A DNA stretch of 5,350 bases, taken from Holophaga sp. (GTDB lineage: Bacteria > Acidobacteriota > Holophagae > Holophagales > Holophagaceae). The stretch covers positions 1 through 5,350 of the forward strand of contig JARLGP010000156.1 of NCBI GenBank assembly GCA_031292735.1, read 5' to 3'. A program made the position numbers and the translations under genes. The notes under the pieces were generated by a model that was given only the letters and a program-made list of their open reading frames with translations, did no database searches and had not been told where the DNA came from. Below, one piece after another: positions 1-5,333 of the stretch (positions within the stretch are counted from its first letter, which is position 1; each line of letters opens with the position of its first letter).

Positions 1-267
1 TCAATAGGGTTGGACGGTAACTGCGTCTCGCGCCCGACGCAGAATCACTTTGCCGATCTCCTCCACCAGGGTGGTGACCTTCAACCCGACCACCTTGCGG
101 GCCAGATCCCAGGTGGATAGGGGATTCAAAAGCCTCAAACAATCGAAGGTGCTCGCCACCCCCAAAGTCCTCCTCAACGACGTGGCCATCATCGAATTCT
201 CAGGGGCAGGCGTCGTTGAACGCCTTGAAGCGCATGGCCGGACGGCAGCAACCTTATATGAAGGCAC
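1..267 (-). other. possible 3' end of an unrecognised minus-strand gene
   Basis: An open frame starting at a GTG runs leftward to a TGA formed by the first three bases of the window. Only the last part (about 1-135) reads like protein: it contains W-D-L-A-R-K-V-V and then L-V-E-E-I-G-K-V-I-L-R-R-A-R, an amphipathic helical pattern with G/C-rich third positions. The first half is Arg/Ser/Thr/Pro-rich, as antisense shadows usually are, and a stop lies just upstream at 271-273. I do not recognise a family. The frame shares its third-position phase with a plus-strand frame over the same bases, so base composition alone cannot choose between them. It may be the C-terminal remnant of a decayed gene. 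Confidence 0.2.
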
Positions 268-484
268 GGGCTACCTCGGCAAACCCCATCTGGAAGCCCA
301 GATCGCCGGCTACGGCATGTTCGGTACCCAGGCCAGCACCGTCCTGGCCAATCCCCATGGCGAGGTGAATGGCCAGTCGTTTGCCCCGGAAAGGAAGGCT
401 CTGCTGGGCATTGGGAATGGCTTGCATTCGGTTGAAAGGTTGACTTGGGGGAAACCTCGGGTCGATAAAGAACACATTTATATT
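146..484 (+). other. possible remnant of an unrecognised plus-strand coding sequence
   Basis: This plus-strand frame is open from about position 8 and continues past 484 with no stop until 962-964, inside the next gene. Between about 146 and 410 its codons have the G/C-rich third positions seen in the two real genes (runs such as gtc ctc ctc aac gac gtg gcc atc atc), and the peptide is well balanced (V-L-L-N-D-V-A-I-I-E-F, then I-A-G-Y-G-M-F-G-T-Q-A-S). The bias fades after about 410. There is no convincing start with a ribosome binding site and no stop of its own, and I recognise no family. The most economical reading is an internal gene fragment; a chance open frame in GC-rich DNA is the alternative. 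Otherwise I see nothing in 1-500 apart from the promoter candidate. Confidence 0.2.
440..469 (+). promoter_or_regulatory. candidate sigma-70-type promoter for the propeller/toxin-like gene
   Basis: TTGACT (440-445, five of six matches to TTGACA) is followed after 18 bases by GATAAA (464-469, four of six matches to TATAAT). A second A/T-rich hexamer, TATATT (479-484), is a better -10 match but has no -35 at the right distance. The area is the only clearly A/T-rich patch upstream of the gene starting at 562, which would give a leader of roughly 85 bases. Confidence 0.3.
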
Positions 485-549
485 GCGGAGTCCGGGCTTG
501 TATGGCCTCCGCAATCGTTCCTTCAACCCCATTCGCCATGTGCCGCAAT

Positions 550-555
550 GGAAGG
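550..555 (+). promoter_or_regulatory. ribosome binding site deciding the start at 562
   Basis: GGAAGG lies six bases before the ATG at 562. The two earlier in-frame ATGs (502 and 538) have no such motif, and starting there would put a polar extension in front of an otherwise ordinary signal peptide. Confidence 0.6.
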
Positions 556-561
556 CTCCGT

Positions 562-2655
562 ATGCCCTTGTTTCCCGTCCTTTCCCGCACCACCCTCACC
601 CTTCTGGCGCTGTTCGTCATCAGCCCAGGCACCGCTCATGGGTCAGGCAAGGCGAAGCAGAAGAAGAAGGGTGCGGCCAAACCAGGCGTGGCCCGTAACA
701 TTCCCCCTCCGCCAGCCCCGGCTCCTCGCCCCCCTGATGCCCCGACATCCAAGCCGCCTGCCAAGGGCCTTTCCCCCGAGGATGCCCGGAGACTCAAGAT
801 GCTCTTGGCTCAGCGGGAGGCGCAACGCAAGAAGGACCTGGAAATGGCCATGGGGCTTGGCTCCCAGCGATCCAGAGCGGCCGCGCATTCTGGCAGGGCC
901 GAGGCGAAGGTGGTGCTCGAGCCGGGGTACCTGCCCAGGGGCGTGCATCCCTTCTTCGATCTGAGTGTTTCCACCCCAGTTGGAAGAATCAAGATTTTCA
1001 ACAATGTGGAGGGGAAGCGGGCCGCGGCGATCCGTGACCTGGTGACCAGTGCCGAAGGGTTCCTGCTCTGGCTGGACGCCGAGTCCGGGAACATTCAGGC
1101 CATGTCCCCGAACGGTTTGCAATTCGAGTTCAGCGTCGGCGGCAATTCCGTCATCCGGCATCTCCTGCGCGATTCCGTGGGCAGCATCTGGTTCTTTGGC
1201 GACGCGTCCTACGGCAGGGTCGCCATGGAGCCTTCTGCCTCTGGCGGCGATCCGCGGTCCCTCGGGATCCATTCGCGCACATCCCACAACCGGGAGTGCA
1301 TGGCCCCGGGCGTTGGGCCGGGCTGCGTCGCCTTGGGGACGGCCGGCGAAGTCGGCGGCTTTACCGAGGCCCACCGGTTCAGCCTCAAGGATGGCGAACA
1401 AACCCGCTTCACTGAAATTGAAGCAGGTGAACTGCCTTCGGCGGCCATCTGGGATGAGCGGATGCGATCCTTCGTGGCCATCCGCCCGGACAAGGACGAA
1501 TACGTGCTCTTCGGCCAGCGGGAGGTCATGGATGGCGGGCTTCCGGCCGGCAGCCGGCCCCAGGGACTAGCCCTCGATCCCGCCGGCCATGTCTGGATCA
1601 CCCTGGCCAACCGGAACCAAGTGGCCGTCCTTGACGCCATGACGCAAACCATCCGTTACCTGCCACCCGTTCCGGGGGCAGGGGGGTTCCTGGCCCCCCA
1701 TGGCATCGCCCTGGGCCCGGATGGCAATATGTGGGCCACGACGGCTTCGGGCATTGTCCGGATCAAGCCGAACGGGGAGATGACGCCGCCGTACCGGCTT
1801 CCGCGCGATATGACCGCTGTCGATATCTGGCCTTCCAAGGACGGCCGGATGTTCTTCTCCCTGGCCAATCAGGCGGGCATTGGCGCCATCACGGCGGTCC
1901 CCCAGAGCCGGGTGCCGGCGCCAGGGTCCAGTGCGCCCCGAACCGGCGAAGAGTCCAAGGCTCCCATGACCTCCGTCCCCGCCCCCCGGAAGGCGCTCCC
2001 CAAGCTCAGCCGCGCCGATCGGTACAAACGGCAAGACGAGTGGAATCGCAAGGCCGATGAAATTTATGAAGCGCGAATAGCCCAGGAACGCCTGGATGGC
2101 CTCACCGGGCAGAACCTGCTGGGCGAACACCTCCAAGGCGAGGGCACAGCGCCGGCCGAGGACAAGGACGATTCCGTGAGCGGCCCTTCGAACCCCAGAG
2201 GCGAGATGAAAGCGCCCCTTGCGCCAACAACGCCTGAGGCCGAGGCTGGCCCGACCCCAGCGGACCGGTTGAACGATTTGCGGGTCTTCCTTCGGCCCAG
2301 AGCCCTGGAACATATCTACGCAGCCCATGGACCCTGGAAGAACATGGCAAAGAGCCAATTTGCCGAATGCCACGACAGCCCTGAGGCCATCGAACGCCTC
2401 ATCGCCACGGGCATGGAGAACGCCGGGGTCATCGGCAGTGTGATTGATGCCTACGGGCGCCAGTACACGCTCTGCAGAAGCGAGGAAACCTTGTGGTACC
2501 ATGAGCGGGGTTTCAGCCGGGGAGGCCGAAGCTTTCCGGACCGGTTCCACCCCACCCATCTTTTCGTGGTGGTGACAATGGAATACGGCAACGGCGTCGA
2601 GGACGAACCCGATCATGTGGTGCTGACGGCCTACCCCGTCTCACGGAACTGGTGA
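562..2655 (+). CDS. secreted Vgb-like beta-propeller protein with C-terminal RNase-toxin-like domain
   Basis: 697 residues from the ATG at 562, chosen for its ribosome binding site and because the protein then opens with a signal peptide (hydrophobic core about 12-22, probable cut after A-H-G at 27). Order of parts: Lys/Pro-rich linker (28-70); charged helix (70-95); beta-propeller (about 105-446) with Vgb/SMP-30-type blades, clearest at P-Q-G-L-A-L-D-P-A-G-H-V-W (333-345) and P-H-G-I-A-L-G-P-D-G-N-M-W (379-391); Pro/Ala and charged linker (447-567) including a helix at 484-514; compact C-terminal domain (568-697). That domain begins H-I-Y-A-A-H (His584, His589), continues K-S-Q-F (597-600) and closes D-H-V-V-L-T-A-Y-P-V-S (684-694). 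A leading His pair, K-S-x-F and a terminal T-x-Y-P recall the BECR/EndoU and RNase A-like toxin tips of polymorphic toxins. The propeller resembles virginiamycin B lyase, but one domain embedded in a 697-residue exported protein is not evidence of lyase activity. I infer a secreted or surface propeller carrying an effector tip. No recognisable immunity gene follows. Coding status is certain; the toxin reading is moderate. Confidence 0.9.
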   Translation: MPLFPVLSRTTLTLLALFVISPGTAHGSGKAKQKKKGAAKPGVARNIPPPPAPAPRPPDAPTSKPPAKGLSPEDARRLKMLLAQREAQRKKDLEMAMGLGSQRSRAAAHSGRAEAKVVLEPGYLPRGVHPFFDLSVSTPVGRIKIFNNVEGKRAAAIRDLVTSAEGFLLWLDAESGNIQAMSPNGLQFEFSVGGNSVIRHLLRDSVGSIWFFGDASYGRVAMEPSASGGDPRSLGIHSRTSHNRECMAPGVGPGCVALGTAGEVGGFTEAHRFSLKDGEQTRFTEIEAGELPSAAIWDERMRSFVAIRPDKDEYVLFGQREVMDGGLPAGSRPQGLALDPAGHVWITLANRNQVAVLDAMTQTIRYLPPVPGAGGFLAPHGIALGPDGNMWATTASGIVRIKPNGEMTPPYRLPRDMTAVDIWPSKDGRMFFSLANQAGIGAITAVPQSRVPAPGSSAPRTGEESKAPMTSVPAPRKALPKLSRADRYKRQDEWNRKADEIYEARIAQERLDGLTGQNLLGEHLQGEGTAPAEDKDDSVSGPSNPRGEMKAPLAPTTPEAEAGPTPADRLNDLRVFLRPRALEHIYAAHGPWKNMAKSQFAECHDSPEAIERLIATGMENAGVIGSVIDAYGRQYTLCRSEETLWYHERGFSRGGRSFPDRFHPTHLFVVVTMEYGNGVEDEPDHVVLTAYPVSRNW

Positions 2656-2675
2656 AACACCGGGCGGGGGACTGG

Positions 2676-2798
2676 GCTTATTCCAGAAAGCTGGCCTTGG
2701 CCTCTTTCATCGGCTATGCCTTCAGCAACAACGTCGGGGTGTCCCTGCTGGCCGGAAGTGCCGTGCGCTTCCGGCTCTACTCCGTCTGGGGCCTCTCC
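2676..2798 (+). pseudogene. mprF: internal fragment of an MprF-type lysyl-phosphatidylglycerol flippase/synthase
   Basis: About 41 residues read Y-S-R-K-L-A-L-A-S-F-I-G-Y-A-F-S-N-N-V-G, then S-L-L-A-G-S-A-V-R-F-R-L-Y-S-V-W-G-L-S. This is the well-conserved transmembrane stretch of the MprF N-terminal flippase domain (family pattern: A-L-A-S-F-I-G-Y-A-F-S-x-N-x-G-F, then a glycine-rich turn, V-R-x-R-L-Y-S-x-W-G-L-S). MprF moves aminoacylated phosphatidylglycerol across the membrane and lowers susceptibility to cationic peptides; the full protein is usually over 500 residues. Here both sides are missing: upstream are only about 20 bases after the stop of the propeller gene, and downstream the frame runs into unrelated composition. 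It cannot be functional. Open in frame from a GTG overlapping the previous stop, but no ribosome binding site supports translation. Confidence 0.6.
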
Positions 2799-2841
2799 AC
2801 TCTGGTGGATAGATCGGCACCATCATCGCCGGGGACGTTGA

Positions 2842-3052
2842 CGGCGTGCCCTGGCCTATCGCAGCGATGTCACCTGCAAGGGCAGCCGCTTCCTGATCCG
2901 CTTCCAGGGCCTGCAGAAGGAGGAGATCCATTTCCCGCGCAGCGGCAACCGGCTGGTGGGCGTATGGGCCAGCAACGAGGAGCGCCAGAGCGTCCTGGGC
3001 CATAGCCTGGACACCCGGCGCTCCTACCGGATCGTGTTGAACGGACAGGCAG
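2842..3052 (+). pseudogene. unidentified coding fragment without a start codon
   Basis: After a TGA at 2839-2841 a plus-strand frame reads A-L-A-Y-R-S-D-V-T-C-K-G-S-R-F-L-I-R-F-Q, then E-E-I-H-F-P-R-S-G-N-R-L-V-G-V-W-A-S and S-Y-R-I-V-L-N-G. The strand-alternating pattern suggests a beta-rich domain, and codon third positions are G/C-rich as in the real genes. There is no in-frame ATG at its left end, and the frame runs on into the antisense of the convergent NHL gene. Another frame just upstream (2813-2845, I-G-T-I-I-A-G-D-V-D-G-V) may be its continuation across a frameshift. I do not recognise the family. With the mprF piece it accounts for nearly all of the gap between the two convergent genes. 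Confidence 0.35.
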
Positions 3053-4711
3053 TCAGTCCTTGGACTCCTCGCGCGACTGTTTGGGCCTCCGCTCGGATTC
3101 ATCGCGATCTTCCATGCCTCGTTTGCGGGTCGGGGGCCACCCTGCGCGCGCCTCTTCTTTGCTTTCCGTGACTCCCGGTTGATGCCCCAGCGAGCTCAGG
3201 GACGAACTGTTGGAGGAACTGCTGGAGGAACGGCTCGAGCCCTGGCCTGAAATTTCACCCGGATAGGCCTGCGCGATCTGCCGCTCCAGGCTGGCACCGG
3301 CTTGCCGGATCCGGGCCCCTTCCAGGGGCGGCAACACCAGATATTCCTCCACCAGATTCAGCAGCACGGTGGGCATGCCGTCCAATCCAGGCCCCGTTGC
3401 CCGCGGGTGGAGGAGACGGGTAAATGCTTCCCGGACGGCCTCAACCCCAGGATCATCCTGCCTGGCCGCCGCAGCCATCCCGCGGTCGACCAGGTTTTCC
3501 AGAAGCTGTTGCAGGTGATCCGGGGGACTGATGGCGAGGATGCGCTGGTTGGCCGTATCGTGGATCAGCACCCGGTGATCGGGCAGCACCACGATCGTGC
3601 TGGGCCGGTTCAGCTCGGTGGCGCAGGGATCCCCGGCGACGATGCGGCTGCCGATGTTTTTTCGGGGACCGGAAGCAGGCACGCCGCAACCTGCGAACAC
3701 CGTGATGTGCCCGTCCGGGTGGACGCGAAAGACTTGATGGTTCATGGCATCGGCGAACAGGAAGGAACCCTGGACGGAACCGTCGGCCAGCAGAGCCAGG
3801 TTCGCCGGGCTGAACGCGCCTTTCCGATAGGGGGAATGGTCCTTGCCATTCACCAGCGTGCTTTCGTCCAGGGCCACGGTGATGGACCCGTCCAATCCCA
3901 TCCTCAGCACCCGGCCATTCCCGGTGTCGGCGATCAGCATCTCCCCGTTCGGGAGGCGCAGGAGCCCTGTCGGCGAGTAAAAGCCGATGGTGCTGGCATC
4001 AACCCATCTCCCTTCGGAACCGGGGAACAGCGTGACGGTGCCATCGGGATGGGCGCGCAAGATCCGGTGGTTGTGCTTGTCCACGATCAACACGGACCGG
4101 TCAGGGAGCTCAAGCAACCCATCGGGCTGGCACAACTCGGTGCCCAGGACGGAACCACCGAGGTGAGCCCCCGTCACGCCGCTGCCCGCGAAAACACTGA
4201 GCAAGCCCGTCTCCCGGTCAAACCTCCAGACCCTCGCCCCCATCATTTCACTCACCAGGAATGAACCATCGGACAAGCAGCAAAGGGCACCGAGGGAATG
4301 GTACCGGAAGGTTTCTCCGGGCGACAGGTGCACCTCATGATGACTGAATGGAGCCAGGAAATGGTTGCCCAGGTCGAGATGCTGCGGGGAAGGATGTCTC
4401 TGGCCAGGTTGCATGACCAGCAGGGACCCATCAGGAAGCACCTGGAACGGACCGGTGCATCGAAAGCGGCTCCAATCCGCATCGCTTGCGCCCGCTCCCG
4501 TCAGCACGTTCACGCAACCGTAGGTCGAAGGCGTAGGTGGGCTTGAAGAGGAAGAACTGGTGGAACTGCTTGAAGAAGTGCTCGAGGCAGCCCAGGGAGA
4601 ATCGGGAGGGGGGGTTCCGAGCACCAGGGTCGCCCCGAGGCAGGAAGCGAGCAGGCAAGGCAGCACCCGGAAGGAGGGCTTTGACCAGGCTCGAAGGAAA
4701 GTTCGTTTCAT
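3053..4711 (-). CDS. exported NHL-repeat beta-propeller protein with two poly-Ser tracts and a charged tail
   Basis: 552 residues from the ATG at 4711, supported by GGAG five bases upstream. A basic start (M-K-R-T-F-L-R) precedes a hydrophobic core (16-32). Cleavage could be type I near V-L-G (30-32) or, since L-A-S-C (21-24) fits a lipobox, lipoprotein-type; hydrophobicity continuing past Cys24 favours type I. A Ser/Thr tract (43-57) and Pro stretch lead to an NHL-type propeller (about 66-395): P-D-G-L-L-E-L-P-D-R-S-V-L-I-V-D-K-H-N-H (196-215), P-T-G-L-L-R-L-P-N-G-E-M-L-I-A-D-T-G-N-G (247-266), A-D-A-M-N-H-Q-V-F-R (320-329) and H-D-T-A-N-Q-R-I-L (384-392). A helical region (398-483), a second Ser tract (492-507) and a Lys/Arg/Glu/Asp tail (516-552) finish it. 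NHL propellers bind proteins, sugars or RNA; no catalytic residues are evident. The start overlaps, as ATGA, the stop of the upstream toxin-tail remnant, so translation may be coupled. Partner or ligand unknown. Confidence 0.92.
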   Translation of the reverse strand: MKRTFLRAWSKPSFRVLPCLLASCLGATLVLGTPPPDSPWAASSTSSSSSTSSSSSSPPTPSTYGCVNVLTGAGASDADWSRFRCTGPFQVLPDGSLLVMQPGQRHPSPQHLDLGNHFLAPFSHHEVHLSPGETFRYHSLGALCCLSDGSFLVSEMMGARVWRFDRETGLLSVFAGSGVTGAHLGGSVLGTELCQPDGLLELPDRSVLIVDKHNHRILRAHPDGTVTLFPGSEGRWVDASTIGFYSPTGLLRLPNGEMLIADTGNGRVLRMGLDGSITVALDESTLVNGKDHSPYRKGAFSPANLALLADGSVQGSFLFADAMNHQVFRVHPDGHITVFAGCGVPASGPRKNIGSRIVAGDPCATELNRPSTIVVLPDHRVLIHDTANQRILAISPPDHLQQLLENLVDRGMAAAARQDDPGVEAVREAFTRLLHPRATGPGLDGMPTVLLNLVEEYLVLPPLEGARIRQAGASLERQIAQAYPGEISGQGSSRSSSSSSNSSSLSSLGHQPGVTESKEEARAGWPPTRKRGMEDRDESERRPKQSREESKD

Positions 4712-4884
4712 CTTGACTCCAAAGAGTTGGTGCCGAACGTGAAGTTCGTCGACACGGGGTGCGCGGTGATAACGATCTGGTCGTAGCAGGCGTTCCAGGG
4801 CTGGGCCATGGGTTCAGGTTCTCCGGGAGGCAGGGGTATCGTCATCGCACTCCTGGCCTCCACCCTGCTACTAATATTTGCTGT
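4708..4884 (-). pseudogene. truncated tail of the same toxin-like C-terminal domain, coupled to the NHL gene
   Basis: The minus-strand frame is open from after a TAA (4887-4885) to a TGA at 4710-4708, which overlaps the NHL gene start as ATGA. Its end reads Y-D-Q-I-V-I-T-A-H-P-V-S-T-N (4785-4744), matching the last residues of the 697-residue protein, D-H-V-V-L-T-A-Y-P-V-S-R-N: 8 of 13 identical from the Asp, with other positions mostly conservative. Codons differ throughout, so this is old protein-level homology, not recent duplication. The His-containing front of the domain is absent. An ATG at 4845 with AGGAG four bases upstream (4854-4850) could still give a 45-residue peptide ending in this tail. 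It could be a decayed toxin-gene 3' end, or its remnant reused as a leader feeding ribosomes to the NHL gene. Confidence 0.5.
4717..4720 (-). promoter_or_regulatory. ribosome binding site of the NHL-repeat gene
   Basis: GGAG stands five bases before the ATG at 4711. It lies inside the 3' end of the truncated upstream reading frame, consistent with coupled initiation. Confidence 0.55.
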
Positions 4885-4912
4885 TTATATACGAAAAGTT
4901 CCCATAAAACCC
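4884..4912 (-). promoter_or_regulatory. A/T-rich patch, possible promoter for the NHL gene
   Basis: In GC-rich surroundings, minus-strand TATATAAA (4891-4884) gives a good -10 (TATAAA, five of six matches). No good -35 sits 16-18 bases upstream; TTTTAT (4909-4904) is only 14 bases away. It lies just in front of the short open frame that overlaps the NHL start, which is where a promoter would be expected. Confidence 0.2.
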
Positions 4913-5031
4913 ATTCACCCGGCACGCCTGCCGGATCACCTTGAACGGAGCGGGCCACGCCCCGTTCCACCGCGGCGGTTGATGGGTCGCGCACCCGTAG
5001 CGTTCGATCCGCTTGCGGGAGACCTTTGCTG

Positions 5032-5097
5032 AAAAGCTGGAAGGTTGTCGGCAAGAGCGTCCAGCGCCTGGACGCCATCGCGAAGGTCAGGGGCCGT
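5032..5097 (+). pseudogene. fragment of a xanthine dehydrogenase/aldehyde oxidase-type molybdopterin subunit
   Basis: Twenty-two residues read K-S-W-K-V-V-G-K-S-V-Q-R-L-D-A-I-A-K-V-R, then G-R. This matches the N-terminal signature of molybdenum hydroxylase large subunits (XdhA/CoxL/YagR type), commonly V-V-G-K-S-V-P-R-x-D-A-x-x-K-V-T-G-x-A-x-Y. The family Thr before the Gly is Arg here, and the expected A-x-Y-x-x-D-L that follows is missing because the sequence changes abruptly after 5097. The full subunit is about 700-780 residues, so this is a non-functional scrap. I see no start codon with a ribosome binding site. The call rests on one short but characteristic motif. Confidence 0.45.
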
Positions 5098-5118
5098 TGC
5101 GGAATAACATTGAGTGGT

Positions 5119-5170
5119 CCTCCGGCGGCCGTAGGCCGCCGATCGTCAGCAATGCCAGTCCCGCCGGAGG
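5119..5170. repeat. nested, mutually exclusive inverted repeats
   Basis: CCTCCGGCGG (5119-5128) is perfectly complementary to CCGCCGGAGG (5161-5170), 32 bases apart. Inside, CGGCGGCC (5123-5130) pairs perfectly with GGCCGCCG (5134-5141) around a GTA loop. Bases 5123-5128 are needed by both, so only one hairpin can form at a time. No T-run follows on either strand, so a plain terminator is unlikely. A REP-like palindromic element, the end of a mobile element, or an RNA switch are possible. Confidence 0.5.
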
Positions 5171-5218
5171 TTCACGGGGTTGGGCGAAGGTTGATGCCGT
5201 GATCTATGGGTTATCCGC

Positions 5219-5248
5219 GATCCCCTGAGGGTGGCGGAGGAGGGGATC
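5219..5248. repeat. 8-bp inverted repeat
   Basis: GATCCCCT (5219-5226) is perfectly complementary to AGGGGATC (5241-5248) with a 14-base purine-rich loop. ACCCGTTTT follows on the plus strand, so a weak factor-independent terminator is conceivable, but the T-run is short and five bases removed from the stem. Confidence 0.3.
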
Positions 5249-5311
5249 ACCCGTTTTCCGCAGCTTCGGTTGGGGCAAGGTCGGAGTTTTCAGTGTGAGC
5301 GAGGGTGGAAC

Positions 5312-5333
5312 CGGGCACCCTTTTGGGTGGCCG
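5312..5333. repeat. 9-bp inverted repeat with one mismatch
   Basis: CGGGCACCC (5312-5320) and GGGTGGCCG (5325-5333) pair around a TTTT loop with one G-G mismatch. No gene is visible beside it. Apart from the three hairpins I see nothing codable in 5098-5350: all frames are short and lack ribosome binding sites. Confidence 0.3.

Noticed and set aside
502..561. Longer N-terminus for the propeller/toxin-like protein from the ATG at 502 or 538
   Set aside because: No ribosome binding site at either, and the extension would sit in front of an intact signal peptide; the ATG at 562 has GGAAGG six bases upstream.
643..1401. Minus-strand open frame of 252 codons
   Set aside because: Antisense shadow of the same gene with no recognisable motif.
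1567..2616. Long minus-strand open frame (349 codons) opposite the propeller/toxin-like gene
   Set aside because: Antisense shadow in GC-rich DNA: no family features, while the plus strand has signal peptide, propeller motifs and a defined C-terminal domain.
562..2655. Annotation as virginiamycin B lyase
   Set aside because: Only the generic H-G-I-A-x-G-P-D-G-N-x-W blade motif is shared; the protein is exported, far larger than Vgb, and the His/Glu active site cannot be placed.
2652..3005. 117-codon gene starting at a GTG overlapping the stop of the propeller/toxin-like gene, as a possible immunity protein
   Set aside because: Only the first third resembles anything, and that is an internal piece of mprF; the rest is a shadow of another frame and there is no ribosome binding site.
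3302..4264. Plus-strand open frame of 320 codons
   Set aside because: Antisense of the NHL repeats; its His/Gln/Gly/Pro-rich composition is typical of a shadow.
4808..5032. Small plus-strand frame with a hydrophobic stretch (I-V-I-A-L-L-A-S-T-L-L-L-I-F-A-V)
   Set aside because: Antisense to the toxin-tail remnant and the A/T-rich patch, no ribosome binding site, and the rest is low-complexity Arg/Pro; a real membrane peptide cannot be fully excluded.
4842..5078. Minus-strand frame of 78 codons over the molybdenum-hydroxylase fragment
   Set aside because: The plus-strand reading of the same bases carries the recognisable family motif; the minus frame has none.
5101..5190. Integron attC site (GTTGGGC near 5179 fits GTTRRRY)
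   Set aside because: No matching RYYYAAC partner at a suitable distance, and the palindromes here do not follow the attC layout.
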